A stretch of 21,488 nt of DNA from a virus. Below the pieces are notes generated by a model. The model saw only the letters and a list, made by a program, of their open reading frames with translations. It made no database searches and was not told the DNA's origin. The stretch is from positions 1 through 21,488 of the IMG/VR virus record IMGVR_UViG_3300034061_004897, one strand, 5' to 3'. The translations under genes and the position numbers were made by a program. Positions 12,110-20,976 of the stretch are shown here, piece after piece; position 1 is the first letter of the stretch, and the number at the start of each line of letters is the position of its first letter.

Positions 12110-14914
12110 ATGAAACTAATAGAAACAAAACCAACAGAAAAATCATCAAAGAAATTAAAGTTGAGTATCTTCAACATTAAGAGTCTTTTGGTTTTTAATA
12201 AAAAGAAATTAGATAAAATTAAAAAAGAAAAGAAAAAGTTTTCTTTATTTCAAATGAAGAAAAAGAAAGTTGAAGAGAAAGAAAATAAGATTGAGTCTCC
12301 ACGTACTGTTGGGTCTACATTAAAGAATATTGGTAAAGGTTTATTGGCAAAACCATTAAGTATTATTGATAAATTAAAAGAATTTTTTGGTATAATACTT
12401 TTAGGTGTTCTAGTTAATAATTTACCTACTATAGTTAAAAAACTTCAAGATGTATTAGGTCAAATAAAGAAATTTTTTGAAGATAATCCATGGATTGGTA
12501 AAGTTATAACATTTACGTTTGATATTATTGCCAAAGGCATGATGGGCATTTTAGATTTAACCAAAGTTTTGATGCCTGTAATTGGTGGTTCATTTAAGTT
12601 TGCTCTTGATACTATTAAAACTGCCGGAAAAGAAATTGGAAAAGCAATAACTTTATTTGATCAATTAGATGCCGGTATTAGTTCCGTAATGTCTGCTTTT
12701 GGGTACAAACCACCCGCAAAAGCAGCACAAACATATGCTAAAAGTAAAGGAAAATATTATTCAAACACAACTGGAAAAACTTATGCAAATTATAAAAGTG
12801 CATTAAAAGACCCTAAAGTAAAGCAAGGTGCTCAACAGCAAGCAACGCAGAAATCAAAAAAAATACGCCAAGTTTCAACAGCATCTGGAGGATCTTATAA
12901 TCCTAATACTGGTTATACGTATAATCCAAATTTTAAAGATCCTGCACAGGCAGTTGGAGTTTTAGCACCAAAGGCTGGTGTAATGGGGACTATGATACCT
13001 GGTCAAAAAGATACTTGGAGAGAGTATGGACCAGGAGAAAATAAAAATATCTATAAACAAAATGTGCAGAGATATAGCACCGTAAATCAAGCACAAAAAG
13101 TACAAAAACTCGCTATTGGTGGAACAGTTAGAAACTTCTTTGGTAATATGTTTGGTTCTAGAAGAGGACTGGGAAACATACCACCACAAGAAGGAACTGG
13201 AAGAGGTGGTCCGTCTGATATTAGAATGGCAACTAAAGATAGTGGTAAAACTTATGCAAGTCCTTATGCATCTCCTGGAGGAACTGCTAAAGGAAGAAAG
13301 GCAAGAGAAACTGTAAATTACTTTAAATTCTTTGAGAATAATGTTAAAAATGAAGAACGTAATTTAGTTGGTGAAGAAAAAAATCTCACTATGTTTAGTG
13401 AGTTCATGAAGAGTTATAGTAATCTTCTTGATATAAGAAAGAAATATAGAGATACAGATTCTGAAACAAGGAGAAATAGAAATGCCCAAACAGAGTCTCC
13501 AGATGATTATGATCCAGGTGAAGTTGGATCATTTGCATCTGGTGCTTATATTGGACCTCCGGGAGATGCTGATGGGGAACAAACTGGTCTAAACATGAAT
13601 TTACCTGGAGGAATAGGAACTCCAATTTATGCCCCAAGAGATTTAATTTACAAGAAAAAAGGAACAAATGGTGGTCCATCTGTTGGTCTTCAAGGAACAC
13701 CCGATGCATTAGGACCATCAGGATCTGGATTTGGATTTTATGGTTCTTATTTTTTCAAAGAAAATGATAAAGAATATGAAGTTCTTATGGGGCATTTTAA
13801 AGATATGCCATATAAGGGATCTAGTGATGGGGAAATTATTAAAAAGGGAACTTTATTAGGTTATCAAGGTGCTTCTGGAAGGAGTGTTAGTTCATCTAAT
13901 GGAGTTTATCCACACATTTCACTCCATTTAAATGGTGTTGGATTTCAAGCATCAAATCAAGAACTAGTAAAATTTGCTAATTCATTGAGAGCTTCTGGTG
14001 GAACTAAAGCAGTTTCTTCTAGTAAACCCAGCGCAAGTGCTTCTGGATTAGCTAGTTTTTATGGAGGTCCATTTGACAAATATTGGCACGGAAGAAAAAC
14101 TGCAAGTGGTCAAGTATTTGATGAAAATGCATTTTCTGCAGCATTAAAAGATGGTCTTCCTTTTGGAATGTATGAAGTTGCATATAAAAATAAAACTGTT
14201 TTAGTTCGTGGAAATGATCGTGGAAATTTCGGTCCAGGAAATACTGCTGGAATTAATCCTCCAAAAGATTTTGATTTATCATATGGCGCAGCAAAAGCTC
14301 TTGGTATAACATCGGATGGTAGAGGTGGTGTAGGAAGAATTACTTATAAAAGAGTTGGTGATTTAAAACCAACTGGAGGTGGAATAATTACAAAACCAAA
14401 ACCACCAAAACCTTCTACTCAAGCATCTCCACAAGCAAAAATGGATGCTCAATCTTTGAGAACTAATATCTCAAATTTAATGGGAGATTTGGGTGTTACT
14501 AAAAAAATATTTGGACAGCAAAATTTATCTGTAGAGATTAAAGATGGAAAATTAGAAATCAAAGATACTAGAGGTGTTTTTGGAACAGGTTTATTTCAAT
14601 CTAATTATGATACCAAAGGTTCTAATTTAAAACTACTTAAGGATATAGAAAATTATTTAAAATATGAATTAAATAAAAAAAGAGAAGAACAAAATAAACC
14701 AGGAGCAGGAGCATCAGGTTATGGTGGTGCTAGTGCCAGCATTAAAAATGTAGATGATACAGATAAAAAAGATTTAGTTATTGTGAAAGAAACATTAGTT
14801 GCTGTTGTTGAAAGTCCACCCGAAGTAATTACTAATACGGTAAATAATTATGTTCCTATTTTGATCTCTCAAGGAACTTCTGCTTCAAGAAGTTTAAGAT
14901 CTACACTTTCATAA
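12110..14914 (+). CDS. Hub/tape-measure-like protein with degenerate M23 and RlpA-like domains
   Basis: This is a 934-residue protein. Residues 1-60 are Lys-rich, and ~72-103 repeat the LLA..LSI..KL.EFF.IIL.GVLVN segment of the preceding protein. A Gly/Ser/Thr/Tyr-rich middle follows. Residues ~490-610 look like an M23 peptidase fold (GTPIYAP, LMGHFKD with H562, IKKGTLLGYQGASGRS, PHISLHL with H602), but the usual His and Asp of H-x-G-I-D are Q491 and N495 and the second His of HxH is Ser604, so it may be inactive. Residues ~646-749 are an RlpA-type double-psi barrel: ASFYG, HGRKTASG, FGMYEVAYKNK, NDRGNF with D703, DLSYGAAKALGI. This could cleave peptidoglycan during infection. It ends in an acidic/Val-rich tail. 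Confidence 0.8.
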   Translation: MKLIETKPTEKSSKKLKLSIFNIKSLLVFNKKKLDKIKKEKKKFSLFQMKKKKVEEKENKIESPRTVGSTLKNIGKGLLAKPLSIIDKLKEFFGIILLGVLVNNLPTIVKKLQDVLGQIKKFFEDNPWIGKVITFTFDIIAKGMMGILDLTKVLMPVIGGSFKFALDTIKTAGKEIGKAITLFDQLDAGISSVMSAFGYKPPAKAAQTYAKSKGKYYSNTTGKTYANYKSALKDPKVKQGAQQQATQKSKKIRQVSTASGGSYNPNTGYTYNPNFKDPAQAVGVLAPKAGVMGTMIPGQKDTWREYGPGENKNIYKQNVQRYSTVNQAQKVQKLAIGGTVRNFFGNMFGSRRGLGNIPPQEGTGRGGPSDIRMATKDSGKTYASPYASPGGTAKGRKARETVNYFKFFENNVKNEERNLVGEEKNLTMFSEFMKSYSNLLDIRKKYRDTDSETRRNRNAQTESPDDYDPGEVGSFASGAYIGPPGDADGEQTGLNMNLPGGIGTPIYAPRDLIYKKKGTNGGPSVGLQGTPDALGPSGSGFGFYGSYFFKENDKEYEVLMGHFKDMPYKGSSDGEIIKKGTLLGYQGASGRSVSSSNGVYPHISLHLNGVGFQASNQELVKFANSLRASGGTKAVSSSKPSASASGLASFYGGPFDKYWHGRKTASGQVFDENAFSAALKDGLPFGMYEVAYKNKTVLVRGNDRGNFGPGNTAGINPPKDFDLSYGAAKALGITSDGRGGVGRITYKRVGDLKPTGGGIITKPKPPKPSTQASPQAKMDAQSLRTNISNLMGDLGVTKKIFGQQNLSVEIKDGKLEIKDTRGVFGTGLFQSNYDTKGSNLKLLKDIENYLKYELNKKREEQNKPGAGASGYGGASASIKNVDDTDKKDLVIVKETLVAVVESPPEVITNTVNNYVPILISQGTSASRSLRSTLS

Positions 14915-14918
14915 AAAT

Positions 14919-16208
14919 ATGTCAAGTTTTTCAAGAGCATCTCAATATAAAGAAATTAAAATCACTAGAGATAATACTAGTGTTTTTATAGATTGGAAAA
15001 CGGTAGATTTTTCATATTATGAAAGTATTTTTTCACCTATAGTTACCGCAAGTTTAACATATGTTGATACTGGAGATCTTGTTCGTTCAAATAGATCAGT
15101 AGACGTTCAGGAAAGAAGTGGAACTTTATTAGAGGCACTTCCTATTCAAGGTAGGGGAAAAGAAAAAATTTCTTTTAAAATAGAAAATGCATCTGGAGAA
15201 CTTGATTTTACGTCTGATCCAATGGTAGTTTCTAATCCTATTCCACTATTTCAGGAAAATAATCAAAGAGAATCTGTTTCATTACAATTAGTTTCAAAAT
15301 ATTCTATTGATAATGAAAATTCCAATATTTATTCAAAATATTATAATACAATCTCAAGTTCTATAGAAAAAATTTTAGTAGATGAGTTAAAAATTTCAAG
15401 CGATAAATTGGAGATTGATTCTACTTCAAATAGCGATTCTATTGAGGGATCTGGACAGAGAGCATTTGATATTTGTATAGAAATGGCAACTAGATCTGTA
15501 TCCACTTCTGGTGGTCCAGGATTCTTTTTTTGGGAAACTAAAGATGGATTTCACTTTAAATCTTTGGATAATATAGTAACATCAACACCGGTAGAAACTT
15601 ATAAATACCACCCAATTTCACAAAATCATATTGAAGGAACTGATGTTAATTATAGAATCTTAAATACACCAAGTTATAAAAATAATTCAAATCTTTCCAA
15701 TGATTTAAGATCTGGTCTGTTTAGAACTAAAAATATATCTTTTGATTTTAGCACATTTAGTTATAAAGAAGAATTTATTAATTTATCAAGTCTTGGATTT
15801 GAAACATTAAACAATTATACTGATTATTCTGATGTTTTTGATGAAAAAGAAAATTTTACAAGAACTAATTTCTTTGTTTTAGATTCTGGTCTCAATAATC
15901 CAGGCATAACTACAGTCGTTACTAATAATCAAAGATTTTATTTGCCACAATCTTTAATGAGATATAATTTATTAATGACACAGGTTTTGGATATTTTAGT
16001 TCCTTGTAATTTGAAACTAAAAGCAGGTGATGTTATAACATGTGAATTTGTAAAAATATCTTCAAGTAATTTAAGTTCTGGGTCAATAGGACAACTACAA
16101 AGTGGAAATTATCTTATTACACATCTATGTCATAAATTTACTTCAAGGTATTCTTATACTTCTTTAAGAATAGTTCGTGATACATTCGGAATATATAAAG
16201 GTAGTTAA
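14919..16208 (+). CDS. 27: gp27-like baseplate hub protein
   Basis: This 429-residue beta-rich protein is close to T4 gp27 in length (391). It opens with YKEIKITRDNTSVFIDWKTVDFSYYESIFSPIVTASLTYVDTGDL, the typical tube-like first domain, then a second domain with GSGQRAFDICIEMATRSVS...GPGFFFWETKDGFHFKSLD, a pattern shared by gp27/gpD-type hub proteins, and ends with LKAGDVITCEF and GNYLITHLCHKFTSRYSYTSLRIVRDTFG. In T4, gp27 is the trimeric adaptor between six-fold tube and three-fold spike and binds gp5. Here it is immediately followed by the gp5 OB-fold gene, as expected for a hub-spike pair. The start is 4 bases after the previous stop. Confidence 0.82.
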   Translation: MSSFSRASQYKEIKITRDNTSVFIDWKTVDFSYYESIFSPIVTASLTYVDTGDLVRSNRSVDVQERSGTLLEALPIQGRGKEKISFKIENASGELDFTSDPMVVSNPIPLFQENNQRESVSLQLVSKYSIDNENSNIYSKYYNTISSSIEKILVDELKISSDKLEIDSTSNSDSIEGSGQRAFDICIEMATRSVSTSGGPGFFFWETKDGFHFKSLDNIVTSTPVETYKYHPISQNHIEGTDVNYRILNTPSYKNNSNLSNDLRSGLFRTKNISFDFSTFSYKEEFINLSSLGFETLNNYTDYSDVFDEKENFTRTNFFVLDSGLNNPGITTVVTNNQRFYLPQSLMRYNLLMTQVLDILVPCNLKLKAGDVITCEFVKISSSNLSSGSIGQLQSGNYLITHLCHKFTSRYSYTSLRIVRDTFGIYKGS

Positions 16209-16217
16209 ATAAAAAAA

Positions 16218-16721
16218 ATGTTTGATCCCAGCTTTTTTGGCAAGTCACCTCCAAATTGGTTTATAGGACAGGTTCCTTTAGGACAAACTATTAATAGAGA
16301 AGATCCAAATCAATGGGGAGATAGAGTAAAAATTAGAATTGTTGGAAATCATGCAGCTGAAGGAAATAAAATCAAAGATGAAGATCTTCCTTGGGCAATT
16401 ATATTAAGATCAACAAGTCATGGTGCTCTAAATAGAATGAGCACCGGAATAACTGGTGGTGAGTGGGTTATTGGAATTTTTATTAACAAATCATATGTAA
16501 AACCAATACCATTAATTCTAGGAGTTCTTGGAAGAAGTGATCCAACTTATAATATGACTTTTTCTGAAGCAGAGAAAAAAAAGAGTTCAGAATTTAAAAA
16601 AACTTTAAATTGGTATAATGATATTCAACCTCAACTATATCATAAATTTGGAAATCAAACACCAGGTGAAAAATCTTCTCAATCTTTCCCCAAACCACCT
16701 TCAAGTTTTTTTGGTATATAA
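16218..16721 (+). CDS. 5: gp5-like spike protein, OB-fold domain only
   Basis: This is a 167-residue protein. FIGQVPLGQTINREDPNQWGDRVKIRIVGNH..., DLPWAIILRSTSHGALNRMSTGITGGEWVIGIFIN and PIPLILGVLGR form the OB-fold that opens T4 gp5 and VgrG proteins and docks onto gp27. The chain then continues only ~55 residues, polar and Pro/Ser-rich, ending at SFFGI. The T4 gp5 lysozyme domain and beta-helical needle (575 residues in total) are absent. Needle-like sequence is found in genes at 19404 and 20020, and the wall-lytic function appears to sit in the 934-residue protein. No frameshift or broken lysozyme remnant was seen after the stop. Confidence 0.8.
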   Translation: MFDPSFFGKSPPNWFIGQVPLGQTINREDPNQWGDRVKIRIVGNHAAEGNKIKDEDLPWAIILRSTSHGALNRMSTGITGGEWVIGIFINKSYVKPIPLILGVLGRSDPTYNMTFSEAEKKKSSEFKKTLNWYNDIQPQLYHKFGNQTPGEKSSQSFPKPPSSFFGI

Positions 16722-16727
16722 ACAAAC

Positions 16728-19403
16728 ATGACAGCATCAAAAACATTTAATGCGGATTTACCACATTACTTTAAAGAAGAAATTGGAAAAGATAAAACAT
16801 ATTTTGTAAAAGAATCATACTGCAATTCCCTTTCATATGAATCTTATAAGCAACTTTGTGAAATTCCACAAACAAAAGCGTCTGCTTGTGGAAATGATCA
16901 AGTTAGTCAAATATATAAAACTTTAAAAAAATTTTTTATAGTACTAAGAGGTCTTAAAAAATATCTTGATAAGTATGTAAATCAAACAATAAATGCAGTT
17001 ACAAATCTTCAAGCAGAAATAACTGCAACAATTAATGAAATAGTTGCAGTATTAAAATCTCTGGTTCATAGAGCTAGAGAATGGGTTCTTAAAAAAGTTA
17101 AAAAAGGTTTGGAAGATGTTTTATTTACTGCAGAAACTCCACAATCAAAAGGTCCAAAAAAAGCATTACTTTCTAGAATTATAGATGAAATTTTCTGCAA
17201 ATTTGATGATATTATATCTGGATTATTTAATTTAGTTGGAGATTTTTTATATGCTTTAATAGGTCAAGTTATTAACATTCCTTTCTGTGCAGCCGAAAAT
17301 TTTGTTAATTCTTTACTTAGTAAACTTCTTACTGACATTGACAATGCACTACAACCTATTTTTGATCAAATTAATAAGGTTTTAGCACCAATTTCTAAAA
17401 TAATGGGATCAGTATTTCAAGTTGTAGATTATATACTTGGATTTGAAGGATTTTTATGCGAAAAACCAGAATGTAATGATGAACTAAAACAATTTGAAGC
17501 TGGTCCTTGGGGAAGACCTCAAAACACTAAAACTGACAATTGGTCTAATTTTTCTTTTAGTTCCTCTATAGGTCGAGGTGCAAATCAAGTATTAAATGAT
17601 TTTTTTGGTAAAGGATCTGATGGTAAATATATTTCTCCTGGTGGATGCTATCCTGGAGAATTTGAATGTTCAACAGAAGTTCAATTTTTTGGTGGAGGTG
17701 GATCTGCAGCAGTAGGTTCTGCAGTTGTTAATCAAATAGGTCAAGTTGTAGGTGTTAATTTATTTTATGGAGGTTCTGGATATACATCCCCACCATTCGT
17801 TAGTTTTGTCGATTCGGGTGGATGTGGTAGAAATGCCAGTGGACATACTAAAATAGATAACGATACTGGAGAAGTAACAGATGTCGTAATAGATAATCCT
17901 GGAATAGGATGGACTACACAATCTCCAAATTCACCAATTATTACTAAGTTTTTAGGAACACCAAATCCAATTCAAGTAGAAAATGAAATAACTTTAAGTT
18001 GGGAGGTTTCTAATGCAACTAAAGTTTCTTTAGGGATTCCTGGATATACTAATTTACCTCTTGTTGGAAGTCAAAAAGTAGCGATTACTTCTTCAGATGT
18101 TGATTTTCCTGCAGGAAAGTTTATTACCAATAAAACATTTACTTTGACTGCAACAAATAGTATTCCACCATGGTCTCCGTTAGAAATCATTAGAGAATTA
18201 AATGTACAAGTTACATCACCAGAAGGATATGGATCTACAGATATTACCGATCCAATATCTACAGAATCTCCTATAATAAACGGATTTGGTGTAAATCCGG
18301 AAATAGCAGAAGTTGGGCAAGTTATTAAATTTACATGGTCAACTTCTAATGCAACTTCTGTTGAACTTGGAATTTTAAATTCTTCTGGAAATGTAACATC
18401 AATTTACACTAATTTAATTTCCAATGGTTCTGCATCATTGGTTCTACCAAACGATTTGGTATTTCCTAGCAGTGGTGCCAATTTAATTAATACTTATGTT
18501 TTAACTGCAATTAATTCTAAAGCTCCTTCTGGAAAAAATAAAGATGTAAAAAATACAACAGTAACTATAGTTTCACCAACAACTCTTTTACCAGATTGGA
18601 ATTTTCCATCAACACCGGGAGCAACACAAATACCAATTGCACTTGGTGATATAACCGGAACTCAAGTAGATAATACCGAACTTCCTGGAGGTGCTAATTA
18701 TAATTTTAATCCAAATCCTTCAGGATCATTTTTGGATATATTACCTGGTGGTGGTGGAGGAGGTGGTGATATTCCCGAAGGAGGTGGAGGTCAAACTCCT
18801 GAAGGTGGTGAAGATAATACTGGTGGTCCATCAAATTCAAATTCTGATTTTCCATTAAGTGGAAATCAAGGAGGAGATACTAATGGAGGAGGAGCTGGTA
18901 TAGATCCAGTTGGATCCGGAGATCAAGTAACTCCTGTGTCGGATTCTACGGGTGCTGGAGTAGGTGGTGGAAGTGGAATTTCTTTACCAATAGATTTAAC
19001 TGGTACAGGAGAAATTCCTGGGCAAATACCTATTGTGGGTGGGGATGGTGGAGGTATTGTTATTACTCCAAACGATGTTATATCTGAAATTAATGAAATT
19101 GAAATTATTGATACTGGAAGTGGTTATTCTCCAGATGATACTATTGAAATAGTAGGAGGAAATAATAATGCTCAATTGGAATTAGTAACAACTCCAATTG
19201 GTCAAATAGTTGACATTAAGATTATATCTGGTGGGTATGGATTTACTACACTTCCAGAAATTAGAATAAATACTATAAATGGAGTTGGTGCAAAATTTAG
19301 ACCAATTTTAAGATTTATCTCAGCATCAAAATTTAGTAATAGAGAGTTGCAAAGAATAGGAACAGATAAACTTTTAAAAATAGTGGATTGTGTAATAAAA
19401 TAA
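16728..19403 (+). CDS. Modular virion structural protein with paired Ig-like and GGSGY modules
   Basis: This is an 891-residue protein. Residues ~60-250 are helical/amphipathic with several Cys, and residue ~348 starts a GGSGYTSPPFVSF motif preceded by GQVVGVNLF. Two similar Ig-like modules follow (NPIQVENEITLSWEVSNAT.., ~413-498; NPEIAEVGQVIKFTWSTSNAT.., ~522-616). A Gly/Pro/Asp/Asn-rich linker (~660-780) leads to a second copy of the GxGY/GQIVDIKIISGGYGF motif (~796-835). The duplicated modules suggest a fibrous or adhesive part. Position after the gp5 OB gene suggests it is attached to the central hub or needle. The exact role is unknown and I do not recognise a T4 counterpart. Confidence 0.75.
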   Translation: MTASKTFNADLPHYFKEEIGKDKTYFVKESYCNSLSYESYKQLCEIPQTKASACGNDQVSQIYKTLKKFFIVLRGLKKYLDKYVNQTINAVTNLQAEITATINEIVAVLKSLVHRAREWVLKKVKKGLEDVLFTAETPQSKGPKKALLSRIIDEIFCKFDDIISGLFNLVGDFLYALIGQVINIPFCAAENFVNSLLSKLLTDIDNALQPIFDQINKVLAPISKIMGSVFQVVDYILGFEGFLCEKPECNDELKQFEAGPWGRPQNTKTDNWSNFSFSSSIGRGANQVLNDFFGKGSDGKYISPGGCYPGEFECSTEVQFFGGGGSAAVGSAVVNQIGQVVGVNLFYGGSGYTSPPFVSFVDSGGCGRNASGHTKIDNDTGEVTDVVIDNPGIGWTTQSPNSPIITKFLGTPNPIQVENEITLSWEVSNATKVSLGIPGYTNLPLVGSQKVAITSSDVDFPAGKFITNKTFTLTATNSIPPWSPLEIIRELNVQVTSPEGYGSTDITDPISTESPIINGFGVNPEIAEVGQVIKFTWSTSNATSVELGILNSSGNVTSIYTNLISNGSASLVLPNDLVFPSSGANLINTYVLTAINSKAPSGKNKDVKNTTVTIVSPTTLLPDWNFPSTPGATQIPIALGDITGTQVDNTELPGGANYNFNPNPSGSFLDILPGGGGGGGDIPEGGGGQTPEGGEDNTGGPSNSNSDFPLSGNQGGDTNGGGAGIDPVGSGDQVTPVSDSTGAGVGGGSGISLPIDLTGTGEIPGQIPIVGGDGGGIVITPNDVISEINEIEIIDTGSGYSPDDTIEIVGGNNNAQLELVTTPIGQIVDIKIISGGYGFTTLPEIRINTINGVGAKFRPILRFISASKFSNRELQRIGTDKLLKIVDCVIK

Positions 19404-20006
19404 ATGACTCAACAAAAGGCTCCAGATTTTACTATAGCCAATAACCCACACGCATTCATACATTGTGGTCCTGTAGGTCCAAGTACTCTTGATGATGGTA
19501 GAGATTTTAGTATCGTAACTTCTGCCAATAATCATTGTGTATGGCACAAAAATGGGTCAAAGATTGAACATATACAAGGTCCTTTTCATGAAGTTTCTGG
19601 TCATAGTTTAGATCCGACACAGCAAGGAGATGTTGGGAGATCTATAATTGCACAAAACGGAGATCTCGTTCTTAATGCCGAAAGAGGAACAATTTATCTT
19701 AAAGCAAAAAATATACATATAGAAACAACTGGTGAATCTAAACAAGGAAATTTTCTGGTAAGTTCTAATGGATTTATTGTTCTTGCATCAACTCAAGAAG
19801 TTCGTTTAGCTGGAACTAGATTATGTTTAACTGGAACAAGTGGAGTTAATATTGTAAGTTCTAATTTTATAAATCTTTATGGAAAAGTTAATCATCATAG
19901 TCCAGTTAGTTCATTAAGTACAATTAAAGAATTACTTTCTGGAAATTGGTCTAAACTTGTTGAAGGACTTTCCAAAACTTGTGGCAAAGTAGAAATAATA
20001 GAATAA
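19404..20006 (+). CDS. Needle-like beta-helical protein (gp5 C-terminus-like)
   Basis: This is a 200-residue protein. The N-terminal ~80 residues contain HCVWHKNGSKIEHIQGPFHEVSGHSLDP, similar in style to the region preceding the gp5/VgrG needle. Residues ~90-160 show alternating strand-turn repeats (GDLVLNAERGTIYLKAKNIHIET, NGFIVLASTQEVRLAGTRLCLTG, SGVNIVSSNFINLYG), a pattern expected of an intertwined trimeric beta-helix. It is thus a candidate for the puncturing needle missing from the short gp5. The last ~40 residues are helical and mixed. There is no spacer to the upstream gene: its ATG follows the stop directly. Confidence 0.7.
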   Translation: MTQQKAPDFTIANNPHAFIHCGPVGPSTLDDGRDFSIVTSANNHCVWHKNGSKIEHIQGPFHEVSGHSLDPTQQGDVGRSIIAQNGDLVLNAERGTIYLKAKNIHIETTGESKQGNFLVSSNGFIVLASTQEVRLAGTRLCLTGTSGVNIVSSNFINLYGKVNHHSPVSSLSTIKELLSGNWSKLVEGLSKTCGKVEIIE

Positions 20007-20010
20007 GGAG
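20005..20010 (+). promoter_or_regulatory. Strong ribosome binding site for the fibre-like gene
   Basis: AAGGAG, 9 bases before ATG 20020, is the strongest SD match in the late tail block. It fixes this start and suggests high translation of the downstream fibre-like protein. Confidence 0.7.
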
Positions 20011-20019
20011 ATATAAGAT

Positions 20020-20976
20020 ATGAGCTCTCATAATATTGATAATTTTTCAACTTCATACATAGAAGTATCTCATCCAGTTTTTGGAGCAGCTTTAAATGTT
20101 CCAATGTCTTTTATCCCTCCTGGATCTGCAAACATTTTTCAATGTTTTATTGGATCCGCTTTTAATAAGGTTGTAAGTGCTTCTTTAACTGTTGGTGCAA
20201 ATGCCACCAATCCACAAGCACTTAATGTAACTGGAGAAAGTAAATTTTTGGGAAGAACCACAATACTTGGAGATCTTTTAGTCACTGGAGCACCAGATGG
20301 TGGACCATCTGGGAGTGGAGTTAGAAAATTACCAGGATCTACAGAAATAGCTGGTCAAAATCTTATAGTTAGTTCAGTTAAATATGAAATAAATTCTGCT
20401 AGGTTATCTATAAATTGTGCAAGTGGTATTAATATTGATTCTGCAACTAAAATTTCTATTGATGGCCCAAAAGTGGATATAAGTTCACCTTTAATAAGAT
20501 TAGGTGGCAGAACAATAGTTGATGGTGTTGGTGATCTTGCCCAATCAATCATAAGATTAGAGATTGGTAAGAAAAACTTTGACATTAAGCATCCCAATAA
20601 ACCAGGATATAGATTAAGACATGCTTGTGTTGAAGGACCTGAGGCAGCAGTTTACGTTCGTGGTGTGTTAAATAATAGTAACGTTATTGAACTTCCAGAT
20701 TACTGGAATGGTCTTATTGATCCAGAAACAATTACCGTAAATCTTACTCAAATTGGACATAGTCAGGATTTAATTGTTGAAAAAATAGAATGGGGTAAAA
20801 AAATTATTATTAAATCTGGAAACGGTACAACTATCAATTGTTATTATCATGTTTGGGCAGATCGCCTGGGTGAAAAATTAATTGTTGAATATCAGGGTGA
20901 AACTCCAGATGATTATCCAGGTGATAATTCGGAATATTCAATCGCAGGTTGGACATACGATAAAAGAAGCTCATGA
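20020..20976 (+). CDS. Fibre/spike protein with beta-helix and conserved C-terminal fibre domain
   Basis: This is a 318-residue protein. The middle (~residues 100-175) has beta-helix style strands (STEIAGQNLIVSSVKYEINSAR, LSINCASGINIDSATKISIDGPKVDISSPLIRLGG). The C-terminus (~186-310) contains KKNFDIKHPNKPGYRLRHACVEGPEAAVYVRG and a beta-rich ending (LPDYWNGLIDPETITVNLTQIG...INCYYHVWADR). This R-x-R-x-A-C-x-E-G-P-E domain recurs at the ends of T4-like cyanophage tail-fibre and virion proteins. Whether it folds, trimerises or binds receptors is not known to me. The stop overlaps the next ATG by the ATGA arrangement. Confidence 0.72.
   Translation: MSSHNIDNFSTSYIEVSHPVFGAALNVPMSFIPPGSANIFQCFIGSAFNKVVSASLTVGANATNPQALNVTGESKFLGRTTILGDLLVTGAPDGGPSGSGVRKLPGSTEIAGQNLIVSSVKYEINSARLSINCASGINIDSATKISIDGPKVDISSPLIRLGGRTIVDGVGDLAQSIIRLEIGKKNFDIKHPNKPGYRLRHACVEGPEAAVYVRGVLNNSNVIELPDYWNGLIDPETITVNLTQIGHSQDLIVEKIEWGKKIIIKSGNGTTINCYYHVWADRLGEKLIVEYQGETPDDYPGDNSEYSIAGWTYDKRSS

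Noticed and set aside
13404-13718. Minus-strand open frame rich in His, Leu and Gln inside the 934-aa gene
   Set aside because: Shadow of the Gly/Asp/Pro-rich coding sequence on the other strand; no motif or SD.
16203-16217. TTAAATA box before the gp5-like gene
   Set aside because: Only a few bases from the ATG, so it cannot serve that gene as a late promoter.
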